Positions 32,615 to 43,655 of a DNA stretch of 64,000 nt are shown here, piece after piece; positions within the stretch are counted from its first letter, which is position 1, and every line of letters starts with the position of its first letter. Source of the stretch: Austropuccinia psidii (Eukaryota > Basidiomycota > Pucciniomycetes > Pucciniales > Sphaerophragmiaceae); NCBI GenBank assembly GCA_023105745.1, contig JALGQZ010000016.1, positions 28,451,154-28,515,153 of the forward strand. Reading direction: 5' to 3'. The position numbers and the translations under genes were made by a program. The notes beneath the pieces are model-generated. The model did not search any database. It saw nothing but the letters and a program-made list of their open reading frames with translations, and was not told where the DNA came from.

Positions 32615-33603
32615 TGTCAGGCTGAGTCTATGATAAAGTAATAATAAAGGTATTCAAAACTTTAACTCTGAATGTGAAATGGATAATGATAGTATTCAGG
32701 GATTTAATATTGGAAGATACTGGTGGTGAGCACTGTTAAAATCCCTGGATGCAGTTTAATCAATTAGTTAATCATAATAAAGACTACAATAGCTAACATT
32801 ATTGTTATAAATGATAATTTTCCAAGAGTATAACTGTTGGTAAACAGTTTTACTATGTAGTATTTCAAGAGCAGCATGGGGATTTCTCTTTTGGGAAGAA
32901 AAAGGTTCCTTTTTATCCTGAGCTTAGATGGAAGGACAATTAATGCTTTCCACGTAAATCAAGTGAAGGGGTTTTTGCTTCCAATGATAGGCTTTTGGTC
33001 ATTACACACCCTGTATACCCTTTATTGGGCTAAGGCTCTACACATGGGCAGTTTTCACCAACACAGGGTGAAAATTTCCATTTGTGGACCACATAGCCTT
33101 CTTATGGCATGTGTTATGTGTATAATGCTGTACAGAACCTGTATGGGGAACCCATACTGGCCAAAATATGAGGTATTTAAGGATAAACAAGCTTTTTAAT
33201 AGAACTGAAATCATATTCAAGGTTATAGGAGAGTATCCATAGTAAAGGTGTATTGATCAAACTGAGGGATTTCAACCTTAAAACTGCCATACATTTTCCA
33301 GTTTTGAAGATGATGAGCTCAAATATGGTTAATTGTGTATTACTTAATGAGGTATACACAATGGTACCTTATTTAGTATGGATAGCATTACATATGACAA
33401 AGTTATACCACTTTTAAGTTCCATTATTCAGATATGATTTTCTTAAAAACTGTATGGGTTTTGTTTTCTTCATAAATTTTGAAAGGGATGGCACCATAAA
33501 ATAACCTTGATTAGGCTCTTTAAAAATGGGCCCACTTTGGGCATCTCACACTAAATCTGTGAAAGCTAGACAAGAGGTGAATATTTTGTTAACTCATATT
33601 TGG

Positions 33604-34999
33604 TCAGGCTGAGTCTATGATGAAGTTGTATAATAGTATTTAAAGCTTTAACTATGGCTGTGAAATGGTGAAAATGGTTTAAAAAGAGTTTGATTTACAG
33701 TAATAAATGGTTAAATTAAAATATTCAGGGCTTTACTATAATAATATAGTCGTGGTGAGTGCTTCTGAAAGCCCTGGGTGCAGTCTTACCAGTTGGATTA
33801 CTATAATAAGAGCTACAATACTTGAATTTACAGTATAACCTGGTTATTTTCCAAGAGTATAACTGTTTTTGACAGTTGTACTACGTAGGAATTTAAGAGC
33901 AGGATGGGGATTCCTTTTCTGCCAGTGAAAAGGCCTCCTTTTATCCTGAAATGGGGTGAAAGGCTGCTAGACCTTTTCATGTAGAGGAAGTGAAGATTTT
34001 TCGCTCTCAAGGACAGGCTTGTGGTTTGAAAAAGGCCTGTATAGCCTGTATTGGGCCCAGATGTGGTTTTCAAACCACATCTGCGCAGTTTTCACCAATA
34101 CAGGGTGAACATTTTCATCTGGGAATCACATAGCCTGATTCTGACATGTATGACATGTAGAATGCTGTACATAACCTATATGGGACCCCAGTATTGAAAG
34201 AGCTATGAGGTATTGAAGTAAAAACAAGCTTCTTCATCTGTTTGACACCTCATAATCATATTTATGGGATATTATCCCATGGTAAGGCTGTATTGGCCAA
34301 ACTGTGAGATTTTGACCTTAAAACAGCCATAGCTCTGTCAGTTTTTGACATATGAAACTCAAAATTGGTTCAGTGTGTAGCCCTGTATTTTTTCTACACA
34401 ATGGTACCTCATTGAAGTTATGCCATGTACAAGATTTTTGTACATATGTGTGCTTTAGGCAAAACGCTGTATTGGGATTGTTTGACTTATAACTTTTGTT
34501 CTAGATGGGATATGGGGAAATGAATGGCACCATCAGATAGCCCTGATTGTTATCTTTCCAAAAAGACCCCACTTTAGGTATCTCAAACTAAAACTGTAGA
34601 AGTTAGATCAGAGGTGAATGTTTTATTCACCCTTATTTGGCCATAACTTCTGTAATACTGGTGCTAGCTCAGTTTGGCTGGTACCATTTCCTAGCCCTGA
34701 CTTGGAAGTTAACTTTAAAGCCCATTTGATGGGGTTAAGTCTCCTCCTCTGTATTTCAGATGAGAGGTGAAAATCAAGGTTTATTCTCAGCAACAACCTT
34801 TAGCAGGAATAACTTTGTTATTCTTTGTCCTATGATTATGAGACTTGTATATTTGGAAAGAGGTGAGTCTCCTAGCTCTTTTGATACCTTTTGAGCTAAT
34901 TCGGCTCAGCTCCATGTTCTGGTGGTATCTTGGCTTTACCATTTGTTGATGGTATTTGGCTGTCATGCTTGTGCTCTGGTTTGGAGTCACAGGCTGACA
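33604..34999 (-). repeat. Ty3-C 3' LTR (LTR-C)
   Basis: Direct repeat of 41847-43275. It contains several short perfect hairpins, for example 34058-34083 (12-bp arms) and 34264-34280 (8-bp arms). The minus strand next to it is purine-rich (AGAGGGAGGGTA, complement of 35000-35011), the polypurine tract. Confidence 0.92.
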
Positions 35000-35011
35000 T
35001 ACCCTCCCTCT

Positions 35012-36259
35012 AGAGAAGGCTCATCATTGATGAGACTGTTCAGTCCGCCTAGAGGCTCTTAATCTCCTTAAATGAAGGTTCTAATCTGGTATGGCATCTT
35101 CTGCCAACCACTTGTCCTTATCAGCTGTTTGGTTCTTGAATCTGACTAAGTACTGTCTCCGATCCTTACCATTAAGTCTGAGCTTCCTGGACTTGATGAT
35201 TTTCTTCACTTGTCCACGGGAATCCCCCACTTCCACTATTTCTTGTGGTGTGGGGTTCTTCTTTCTGGAAGGGAATTTATCCTCCTCTGTCTGGGAGTAT
35301 GGCTTGACTAAACTCACTGGAAAAACTGGCTGTTTCCCGGAAAATTCCTTTGTGAGTTTGACTTCCACTGCATTTTTCCCTATCAACTTAATGATAGTGA
35401 AGGGACCTACAAATGAGTCTCTCATTTTATTAGGTCCTTTGAGATTATTACAGTTAAGTGTAGACAATAACACTTGGTCCCCTTCTTTAAAGTCAGGTTC
35501 CATGTGTGATTTGTCCCACCTCTGCTTATCATATTCTTTTGCCTCAGATATGCATTTGGCAGCTGTGTCAAAAGCTCTCTTCCACATTTAATGGAAATCT
35601 CTGGCTATGGGGTGGATGGTCAGAAGATTTTTCTTCAGGTGATACACAGGCAATAGGGGATTCCACCTTTTTTCTACAAGTGCAGGTGTTTTTCCTGTGG
35701 TAAAGTGCTGACTTGTGTTATAAGCCAGTTGGACTTCTGGTAGAAGGGTAACCCAGTCATGGGTGTAACCTTGATGGTCCTTATATTCCATGCCATAGGC
35801 ACAGAATCTTCTATGGATGTCCTACATTGTCTGGATCCTCCTTTCAGCTAATCCATATGTTTGTGGATGGTAAGCTGTAGAAAAAGAAAGTTTAGTACCC
35901 AGCATGTCATAGAGGTTGGTCCAAAGTTCAGATGTAAACTTTGGGTCCCTATCACTGATAATGATCTTAGGGACTCCACAGGTAGAAATGATGTTCCAAA
36001 ATAACAGAGCAGTATCCAAGGCTTTTTCCTCCTTGTGACATGGTAGGCACCTATTACCCTTTCTGAGCTTATCAAATATGATTAATCAGGAATTGAAGTT
36101 TTCTTTGCCTCCTGAGACAAGTCCGGTAACCCAGTACATGTGGATGGTTTCCCATGGGTGTTTGGGTTCTTCTATGTGTTGAAGTAACCCATACTTCTTC
36201 CCATGTTTTTTATTTGCCTTTTGGAATCTTTCACAAGTGTTGATGTATTCAATCAACTC
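35012..36259 (-). pseudogene. Ty3-C integrase with chromo-like C-terminus
   Basis: 35081-35587 (168 aa) is the C-terminal part: QRWDKSHMEPDFKEGDQVLL, GPFTIIKLIGKNAVEV, PVFPVSLVKPYSQ, then KLRLNGKDRRQYLVRF and DKWLAEDAIPD, a chromo-like fold. 35588-35791 and 35822-36019 hold the core, with [14 protein letters not shown] (second Asp) and [13 protein letters not shown] (catalytic Glu; Tyr replaces the usual Asp of QTDG). 36020-36259 holds the first Asp region in broken frames. At least three frame breaks. Confidence 0.9.
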
Positions 36260-37371
36260 TTATTCCCAGTTGGGCCACCAAGAAGTGCTTGCTACCCTTT
36301 CTTTGGTCCTGTCTTCACTCATGTGTCCCATATAGGGGCAATCATGGCATGCCTGCAGGATCAAATATATATGGTCTCTTTCTATTATTGTAAGTTCACT
36401 AGTGTGCTTCTCTCTATGGTAGAGAAGGCCATCTATAAGGAAAAAGTTATTGTCCTTATAGTCCCTCAACCAGGGTTCCTCTAGCTGGGATTCCAGTTCT
36501 GGGCTCCTGTATTTTTGTTGAAGGAGCTGTAGCAATATACCACACTGTTTGTGTTTGGAATATGTCTTCATCACTGCATTGAAGAATTCAGTGTGCAGTT
36601 CTGAGGAACTTATTGCAAATATGGGAGTTTCCGTTCCTTCTGAGCTAGTGTTTCCACTGTCTGAGGTACCACTTCCTGGTGCCCACTCAGAAAAGCTGAA
36701 GTTTTTCTTCCTGTCTATTTCCATGAAATGGATAGGAATTTTAGCTGCTACTTCAGGGTCATAAGATGGGTTTCTCTTAATATTATCCAGTGGACATCTG
36801 CTGAGGCCATCTGCATTGGTATGACTTTTAATCTCTTTGTATATGATGGCCATATTACCTCTATACTCCTGGATGGCTATTTGCCACCTCAGCATGTGTC
36901 TATTGGTACTCTTAATGTTCAGTAAAGACTTCAAGGCTGTGCAGTCTGTGTAGACTTCAAAGAGTGCACCCTCAAAATAATAATGCAGTTTCTCTAGAGC
37001 CCAGACTAAGCATAGACATTCTATCTGGGTGGCCCCATACCTGGCTTCTGAATCTTTCAGCTTAATATACATGTAACATATTACTCCCTCTCTTGGTTCA
37101 CCATCCACAACTTGTCTCTGGTGAAGGCCTGCTCCTAAGCCTTGGATACATGCTGCATCTATGTATAGCTTGAATGGTAGTTCAAAGTCAGGCAAGATGA
37201 GAACAGGTGTATTTGTGAGTTCATATTTGATCCTCTCATATGCATCTGTTCTTTCCTTGGTAATTTCAAAACTACATCTTTTGAAAATAACTTGTATAAA
37301 CTACTAGTTATGTGGGCAGAACCTTTGAGGTGGTTTCTATAGTAGCTAGCAAACCCAAGGAAATATTGCAT
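36260..37371 (-). pseudogene. Ty3-C RNase H and integrase zinc-binding domain
   Basis: The 311-aa frame at 36260-37195 starts MPDFELPFKLYIDAA (first RNase H Asp), then ARYGATQIECLCLVWALEK (Glu), YTDCTALKSLLN (Asp), [15 protein letters not shown] and TNADGLSR. A linker rich in Ser/Gly/Glu follows, then HHCC zinc-binding residues (HDCPYMGHMSEDR). 37159-37371 is the connection (MQYFLGFASYYRNHLKG). This is the best preserved large piece of Ty3-C. Confidence 0.93.
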
Positions 37372-38130
37372 CTCTTTGATGTTTCTGGGTACTGGCTTTT
37401 GCAGTAGTGCTTCTACTTTGTTCTGGTCAATTGCCAGACTAAGACCTGAGACTTTATGTCCTAGAGCTAGTTACTCTTGTTGGCCAAAATTGCACTTTTT
37501 AAGTAAAATTTTCAGATTTATGGGTGTGCATTTACTTAGAACTCTGTCTATGTATTGCAAATGGTCCTCCCCATGTCTCTGAGTATATAATGATGTCATA
37601 AATATATACTACCATCCAGCCTTCCAATATTTCTTCTTGAAATATGGTGTCCATCATCCTTTGGAAGTGGACTGGTGCATTCTTGATGCTAAATGGCATC
37701 CTGGTGTACTCATATATGCCCACATGACCTATGATTCTGAGTAATTTAATGGAGTTTGGTTTAACTCCATTCTGGTAGAGGTCTTTCATACAATCCATTT
37801 TGGTTATGTATCTGCCTTTTGCCAGTTTGTCTAAGGCATGAGGTATCCTGGGTATAGGGTACCTGTCAGCTTTGGTGTAGTTATTCAGAGCTCTGAAATC
37901 TCCACACAGCCAAGACTTGCCATCATGCCAGGTGATCCGGACAGGAGTGGTAATTTACACTATTTTATTCTGTCCAATCTTTCTGATGACATCCATGTCC
38001 AGGAGTTCATTGATATGCTTTTCAATTTACTTCCTGGTTTCCAGACATGCTGGGTAAGGAGGTCTCCTGAGAATGGGTGGATAAGGTCTTTTCACATCCA
38101 GATATAGTTCAATATCATGGCCTCTAATCT
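37372..38130 (-). pseudogene. Ty3-C reverse transcriptase
   Basis: The open piece 37532-37798 reads MDCMKDLYQN (first catalytic Asp), YTRMPFSIKNAPVHFQRMM and VVYIYDIIIYSETW, so the YxDD box has its first Asp changed to Tyr. Upstream, 37800-38130 keeps GDFRALNNYT-like and YPIPRIPHAL-like stretches with stops. Downstream the thumb runs to 37372 in pieces. Confidence 0.9.
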
Positions 38131-38140
38131 TGCCTAATGG

Positions 38141-38892
38141 TTATTCACCAATGGCAAATGGTGGTCTATTCTTTCTGAGCATTTTCAGTAAACGTAGTTT
38201 CTGCTTACTGGTGAGGGTAGTACTAAACTGTCCCTCTCTGAATTCACTCAGTAGCTCTTCCAGAGGGTCTTGGGCAGATATTTGGTATATATCAAGTGAA
38301 AATTTTTTTTTCTTGTTGGTACCAATGGTAATGTGCCTTTTTTTACTATTATAAATATCTATGCCATACATTCTCTGGTAATCTGTGACCAGTCAAAACC
38401 CTTGAATGTGGGCATAATCAAGCACTACAAACTCTGTGTTGAGTCTTATATTACCCTTCCTATGGGGTATAATTATTTCTTTAATAATTCTTCCAATTGA
38501 AGTCATCTTCCCTGAAGCACTTTTGAAGTGCTCTGCTTTGGTTGGCAAGAGTTGTTTCTCCCAGTTGCAAAAGTAGTTGTCCAGATAATTTCTGGCCACT
38601 ATGGACAGTGTGCCCCACTGTCAATGATCAATTGGTGTTGAGAAATGTCAATGCAAACAGTCATTTTTGTGGCTGTTCCATGTATGTATGCCATTCCTTT
38701 GGTTGGTGTGACCAGGAATGTTTGTGCATCTTGTGTGGGTTTGCACAAGTTTTTCTTTGCAGTGTCTCGTGGAATGCCTTCTTCTAGCTGTATGTCCTGG
38801 ATTTCTAGTGGGGTTTCCTCTTGGTATTCAACTAGAAATTCTTCTCTTGGGTATTGCTCTTCATCAGATTGTTCTCTGATGGCATCTCCCAT
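38141..38892 (-). pseudogene. Ty3-C aspartic protease and flanking linkers
   Basis: Three frames follow on. 38599-38892 is an acidic linker ending in LIIDSGAHCP (active-site D-S-G). 38393-38599 continues the protease (SASGKMTSIGRII, NTEFVVLDYAHIQGF). 38141-38371 has MYGIDIYNSKKRHITIG and a FAIGE end that leads into RT. Stops or indels separate them at the two joins. Confidence 0.88.
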
Positions 38893-39666
38893 AGAGTCTG
38901 AGTCATAAGCCTCTGTTGGGGATTTCTCCTCTGGGACTTTCTCAATTGCATAGACATTTTCCTTTTCCTTTGGACAGTTGTTGGCACAGTGGTCTGTTGA
39001 GCCACAGTTGTGAAAAGAATTTTTCTTCTTTTACACTTCTGCCACTCTTTCTCTGGGGTTTTCTTCAAACTGCACCCTGAAAGGTTGTTTCTCTTTAAAA
39101 CCACTGCATTTATATGGCGTGTATTTCCCTATATTATTTCTTTTCCTTACATCTTGTAAGGTATTTGCAATGTCATCTAGAGTGCAATTGTGGTTGCATC
39201 TGCATTTCAATGCATGCTCTAGTTCTCCTGGCATTTGTGTCAGGAGTTTATAATTCCTCATCTGAATGTTCATTTGAGGATCAATGGCTTTAAGTCTTTT
39301 AGACTATCTGAGACACCACTCATATGGATCTTTTCCCACAGAGTATTTGTCATTTCCAAACGACATGGTCTTTTGCCATATCCAAGTACCAATGCTGTAC
39401 TTTTGGATGATTTGAATTTTCCACTATGGCCAGTTTCTTCTGCCATGGATTTCTTTCATTTCTGTGTACAATATACTAGCATGTCCCTTAAATGATGTAT
39501 TAAGTCTAGCAGTAATCCAGTAGTCTGGTATGCTTAGTACATCAATGAAGAGTCCATCAATATAATATATGAGTTCCATATGATCATATTCTCCAGTTAC
39601 CAAGAATTTGGGCCAGCTGGAGACCTCAGGAAGCTGTTTCAAGGCTTCCTTTTCTAAATAAGACAT
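38893..39666 (-). pseudogene. Ty3-C Gag capsid and zinc knuckle
   Basis: 39424-39666 carries the capsid start (GEYDHMELIYYIDGLF, DYWITARLNTSFKG). 39031-39273 carries the C-terminal capsid part (QMPGELEHALKCRC). Near 38985-39025 the knuckle reads FHNCGSTDHCANNC, so the first Cys of the CCHC box is Phe. The capsid is recognisably the sister of that in Ty3-B. Confidence 0.87.
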
Positions 39667-39681
39667 ATTATATCCATCCTG

Positions 39682-40407
39682 TTATTGTGATGGAGATCTT
39701 GCCTTATTCATCAGCATGGAATCCAGTTTGATGTTATCCTGGTGATATAGATTATCCAGAACATGGCCTTGTGATTGGGGCTTCATGCTATGGTAGACAT
39801 TGAACAGTTTGTTTATGTCTTGATCTAGACACTCCCTGTCCCTTTTGCTGTGGTATTTTTCTTCAAAGACTAGATTTAGTTTTTTATTTGTTTCTTCAGA
39901 GGCTTTGCTCAATTGAGAATGTCCTTCTTGAAGGTTTTTGGAAATTTTGTCCATGGAGGCTGTTAATATTTTCATCCTCTCATGGCTTGCTTCAAATTCT
40001 GCAAACTGCTTTTGAGTTTGCTCAGCAAATTGGGACATTTGTAACCACAGTGCATCACTGTTTAGGTTACTCTCAGGTGTGACAACATTATGTTCACTCT
40101 GCGTGGGGGTAATATTTCTATCAATAGGACTACTGATTCTAGAGTTATTTACAACTACTTCTGGTTCCTGTGCACTTCTTTCACCAAATACAACAGCTTC
40201 TGGATAATTGGGTCTGACTCTCCCTTCCTCTAGCTGAAGGTGGTCTTGTTTTTGCCCTTGTATCCTTGTCTTCTCTGGGAAACTTCCTGGGATTGTGAAG
40301 AATGGTGACTCTTGGCCACTGATCTGTTGGTTTCTGAATGATGTGAAGCCACTGGAGAGCTGATCTGGCCTGCTCCTTGTGAGCATGAAGGAATCTGAGT
40401 ATGCCAC
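39682..40407 (-). pseudogene. Ty3-C Gag N-terminal linker and coiled coil
   Basis: The 241-aa frame is in the same phase as 40504-40875 and continues it after stops near 40408-40503. It includes QSEHNVVTPESN and a predicted coiled coil (FAEQTQKQFAEFEASHERM, then TASMDKISKNLQEG). The end leads into capsid. Confidence 0.8.
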
Positions 40408-40889
40408 TTCTGGGTCAGCTGTTTTTCTATAGCTTGGATAGCCGCTTGATTCTCCCTTATCCTGTTTGCCCTCACCTCCAGGAGTCTGAACTGTCTGGTG
40501 GGATTACCACCTTTGTTGATTACCATAAGGTCTTTGAAGTCTATCTCTTTGAGATAGATCCTCTGGCAACTTGCTCCGAGTTCTGCCCAGTGGGATGCCA
40601 GGTTGAACCTCTTGTTGTCTATGCTCCATTGAAATGAATCTTTGAGGAGTTGGTGGAGATGAAGAACTTGATCCATATCCTTCCAGTCCTCTGGTTTGAG
40701 GTTTCTGTTGAATTGGAACATGAATGGCAGGGTGGGTATGATTTCCCTCAGTGTCTTTCCATCCACCACTGTGTCCAAGGTGTCCTCTTCCAGGTCTTCT
40801 GGTTCTGGACAAGCCTTCTCTGTCCTCTGGCTGGTTCCTTTGGAAGCCAAGGTTTCTGAGGTGTACAGGTGACATATCAGTGTTTGCAA
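40230..40889 (-). CDS. Overlapping frame in Ty3-C gag region
   Basis: This 219-aa frame (start MQTLICHLYTSETLAS) has a normal globular composition: an acidic stretch (EPEDLEEDTLDTVVDG), FMFQFNRNLKPEDWKDM, FQWSIDNKRFNLASHWAELG and DFKDLMVINKGGNP (residues 117-130), then Arg-rich helices (ANRIRENQAAI). The DW and G-x-NP motifs recall the overlapping frame of Ty3-B. It is fully open despite heavy decay elsewhere. Probably the genuine N-terminal Gag product, joined to the rest by frameshifting or splicing (inference). Confidence 0.62.
   Translation of the reverse strand: MQTLICHLYTSETLASKGTSQRTEKACPEPEDLEEDTLDTVVDGKTLREIIPTLPFMFQFNRNLKPEDWKDMDQVLHLHQLLKDSFQWSIDNKRFNLASHWAELGASCQRIYLKEIDFKDLMVINKGGNPTRQFRLLEVRANRIRENQAAIQAIEKQLTQKWHTQIPSCSQGAGQISSPVASHHSETNRSVAKSHHSSQSQEVSQRRQGYKGKNKTTFS
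40504..40875 (-). CDS. Ty3-C N-terminal polyprotein frame
   Basis: The 123-aa frame (start MSPVHLRNLGFQ) is polar and rich in Arg, Gln, Pro and Gly with no recognised fold. It is in phase with the downstream Gag frame. It overlaps 40230-40889 fully, shifted by one base. Its unusual makeup suggests that it is the secondary frame of the pair. Confidence 0.6.
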   Translation of the reverse strand: MSPVHLRNLGFQRNQPEDREGLSRTRRPGRGHLGHSGGWKDTEGNHTHPAIHVPIQQKPQTRGLEGYGSSSSSPPTPQRFISMEHRQQEVQPGIPLGRTRSKLPEDLSQRDRLQRPYGNQQRW

Positions 40890-41224
40890 GAAGTCAAAAA
40901 ATTTATGTTCTTAGGGTATTTAACTTTGACTGTGCCTCGTACAAATTTGTTGTCTGCTGATTTTGGCAATTTACCTTTAGAGGTTACAACTGGGTTAATT
41001 ATGGTAATCTTCCCTGTACAAGTGGTTAAGGTTGGTTTACCTTGTATCGAAGCAGAGTTTCGTGGTTTTCTATTCTTCTGAGTGGCAATGGGTGTCCACT
41101 TCTTTGATGTAATCAGGCCTTCACTGTGCCTCTTTCTGTTTACCTTGCTGCCCTCTGGTTCTGAGGGTGTCACTGGTGTGTTGGCCTGTGACTGGGTCTC
41201 AAGTGGTATGTAGTTTTCTTCCAC
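40877..41224 (-). CDS. Ty3-C leader ORF, Lys-rich
   Basis: The 115-aa frame (start written MEENYIPLE; the base triplet is GTG) is rich in Lys, Thr, Pro and Ser with no known domain. On the minus strand it is preceded by CTCTTTTCCTGTTTGATTCAG, a good 3' splice site. Ty3-B has a shorter frame with a similar beginning at the same place. It may be the 3' exon of a spliced first ORF. Confidence 0.45.
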   Translation of the reverse strand: MEENYIPLETQSQANTPVTPSEPEGSKVNRKRHSEGLITSKKWTPIATQKNRKPRNSASIQGKPTLTTCTGKITIINPVVTSKGKLPKSADNKFVRGTVKVKYPKNINFLTSCKH

Positions 41225-41827
41225 TGAATCAAACAGGAAAAGAGGGCTTAATGTCAGTTAAGACTTCTTGAAATTCTGTTTGCATGTATAAGAATGGCCT
41301 CTGGGCTTGTATGTTACAACAATATACCCTTGTATAATGACAGTGTAATTGAATTAACAATTTCACATCAGAAATACAGCTAACAGATACCTGGTACACT
41401 GTTTGTATGCCAGTATGTCACAGAATAACCTGTAATTAGCAAGTATAGTCTGGTAAAAGTGGTATGTAAGAGGGTAATTGAATTAACAATACACCCAGCC
41501 ACGCCTCAACTGTTAGTTTTACAGTAAGAGGTGTCCTTATTTTAATGGAAAAAGGACTTTATTGATGGCTTAAAGTGTTTTTATATGTAAAACATTCCAA
41601 AAATAAGGGGTTCTTGTGGTGATTAAATTATAATCAACCATGCCACAATTTGATTAAAGAAAACAAATGATGGTGGTATATGACATATACCACTGTAAAT
41701 ATATATATAAGATATATGTTATATATATTTGTTAAGAAAATTATGCCTAAAAAGATAAAACAATTTGCCAGAATTACAGAAAATAGGAGAAAAAAATCAC
41801 TTGTAAGGTCCAAAACATTAACAAAAA
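41225..41827 (-). other. Ty3-C 5' leader
   Basis: About 600 bp without a gene. It includes an AT-rich near-palindromic run (41698-41732). The pyrimidine-AG just inside 41225-41245 could end an intron whose donor would lie in this leader. Confidence 0.45.
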
Positions 41828-41843
41828 CATGGCCAGGCCCCCA
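41828..41843 (-). other. Ty3-C primer-binding site
   Basis: On the minus strand TGGGGGCCTGGCCATG starts three bases inside the 5' LTR edge. It matches the Ty3-B site at 14 of 16 positions, supporting both boundaries. Confidence 0.7.
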
Positions 41844-41846
41844 AGA

Positions 41847-43275
41847 TGTCAGGCTGAGTCTATCATGAAAGTGTATAATAGTATTTACAGCTTTAACTAT
41901 GACTGTGACATGGTGAAAATAGTTCAAAAAGAGTTTGACTTATAGTAATAAATGGTTGAATTCAAATATTCAGGGCCTTACTATAATAATAATATAGTCG
42001 TGGTGAGCGCTGCTGAAAGCCCTGGGGGCAGTCTTACCAGTTGGATTACTATAATAAGAGCTAAAATAATTAAGTTTAAAGTATAACCTGGTTATTTTCC
42101 AAGAGTATAACTATTTTTTAAAGTTTTACTACATAGGAATTTAAGAGCAGGATGGGGATTCCTTTTCTGGAAGTGAAAAGGCCTCCTTTTATCCTGAAAT
42201 GGGGTGAAAAGGCTGCTAGACCTTTTCATGTAGAGGAAGTGAAGATTTTTAACTCTCAAGGACAGGCTTGTGGGTTGCAAAAGGCCTGTATAGCCTGTAT
42301 TGGGCTCAGATGTGGTTTTAAAACCACATCTCAGCAGTTTTCACCAATACAGGGTGAAAATTTTCATCTGGGGACCACATAGCCTGATTCTGACGTGCAT
42401 GACGCTTAGAATGCTGTACAGAACCTGTATGGAACCCCAGTATTGAATAAAATATTAGGTATTGGAGTAAAAACAAGCATATTTGTCTGTTTGACACCTC
42501 ATAATCATAGTTATGGGATATTATCCCATGGTAAGGCTGTATTGGCCAAACTGTGAGATTTTGACCTTAAAACAGTCATAAATTTGTCAGTTTTTGGGAT
42601 ATGAACCTCAAAATTGGTTCAGTGTGTAGCCCTGTATGCTTTCTGCACAATGGTACCTCATTTGATATGGCTATCATTGAAGTTATTCCATGTACAAGAT
42701 TTTTGTACATATGTGTGTTTTAGGCAAAAAGCTGTATTGGGCTTGTTTGACTTATAAACTTTGTTATAGATTAGTTACGGGGAAATGAATGTCACCATCA
42801 GATAGATCTGATTGTGCTATTTACACAAAGACCCCAGTTTATGTATCTCACACTAAAGCTGTAGAAGTTAGATGAGAGGTGAATGTTTTATTCACCCTTA
42901 TTTGGCCTGAATTCGGCCATAGCTTTGGTGATAGTGGTGCTAGCTCAGTTTGACTGGAACCATTAGATAGCTTGACTTAGAGCCTCATTTCAAATACCCA
43001 TTTGATGGGGTTAAGTCTCTTACTATGTATTTCAGATGAGATGTGAAAATTATGGTTTATGCTCAGCAACAACTTTGAGCAGGAATAACTTTGTTGTTCT
43101 TTGTCCTATGATGATGGTACTTGTATATTTGGAAAGTGGTAAGTTTCCTCTTTCTTTTGATAAATTTTGAGTTAATTTGGCTCCGCTCCATGTTTTGGTG
43201 GTATCTTGGCTTTACAATTGGTTTATGGTATTTGGCTGTCATGCTTGTGCTCTTGTTTTGAGTCACAGGCTGACA
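41847..43275 (-). repeat. Ty3-C 5' LTR (LTR-C)
   Basis: Starts TGTCAGGCTGAGTC and ends CACAGGCTGACA; 1429 bp. The hairpins at 42308-42331 and 42513-42529 match those of the left LTR. Confidence 0.92.
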
Positions 43276-43655
43276 TGTTTGGATTAATTTAGAGGATAAC
43301 TTCTGTAGTTTTGATTCTAGATTCATTGTTATAGTACCATTGGATAGCCCTTATCAAAAGATTTAAGTTGAACACCCATTTCAATGGGGGTTTTCAGCTT
43401 TCTCAGTATTTTATATGAGAGGTGAAATTTAAGGTTTATGCTTGACTATTGCTTTGAGAAGGAATAAATTTGTTATTCTTTTTCTTATGCTTATGAAAGC
43501 TATATATTTGAAAGGAGGTGCTTTACCTCCTTCTTTTGAGAAAATGTATGAGCTATTTTGACTCATTTCCATTTTTGGTGGTATCTTGCTCTACCATGGG
43601 TTTATGGTATTTAGCTTGTCATGCTTGTGCTCTGGTTTTGACTCACAGGCTGACA

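Larger units (their letters stand above)
33604..43277 (-). mobile_element. Ty3-C: Ty3/gypsy element inserted in an older LTR of its own family
   Basis: LTRs at 33604-34999 and 41847-43275 enclose minus-strand gag-protease-RT-RNase H-integrase. TTTGG occurs at 33599-33603 and 43278-43282, the candidate target duplication; with this reading the terminal TG is missing on the left and present on the right. The polyprotein parts are clearly related to Ty3-B (same gag layout and primer site) but diverged. It is broken by many frameshifts. Confidence 0.93.
32615..43655. repeat. Old LTR-C copy, split by insertion of Ty3-C
   Basis: Bases 32615-33603 match the first two-thirds of LTR-C, and 43278-43655 match its last third, ending CACAGGCTGACA. 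Together they make one LTR of about 1.36 kb. Outer flanks ATATG (32610-32614) and ATACA (43656-43660) differ by two transitions, a weak target duplication. No internal coding region belongs to it, so it was a solo LTR before the insertion. Confidence 0.82.

Noticed and set aside
35091..35591. 166-aa plus-strand open frame resembling a secreted protein
   Set aside because: It is the exact antisense of the Ty3-C integrase C-terminus; the hydrophobic start comes from the reverse of a Lys/Glu-rich stretch.
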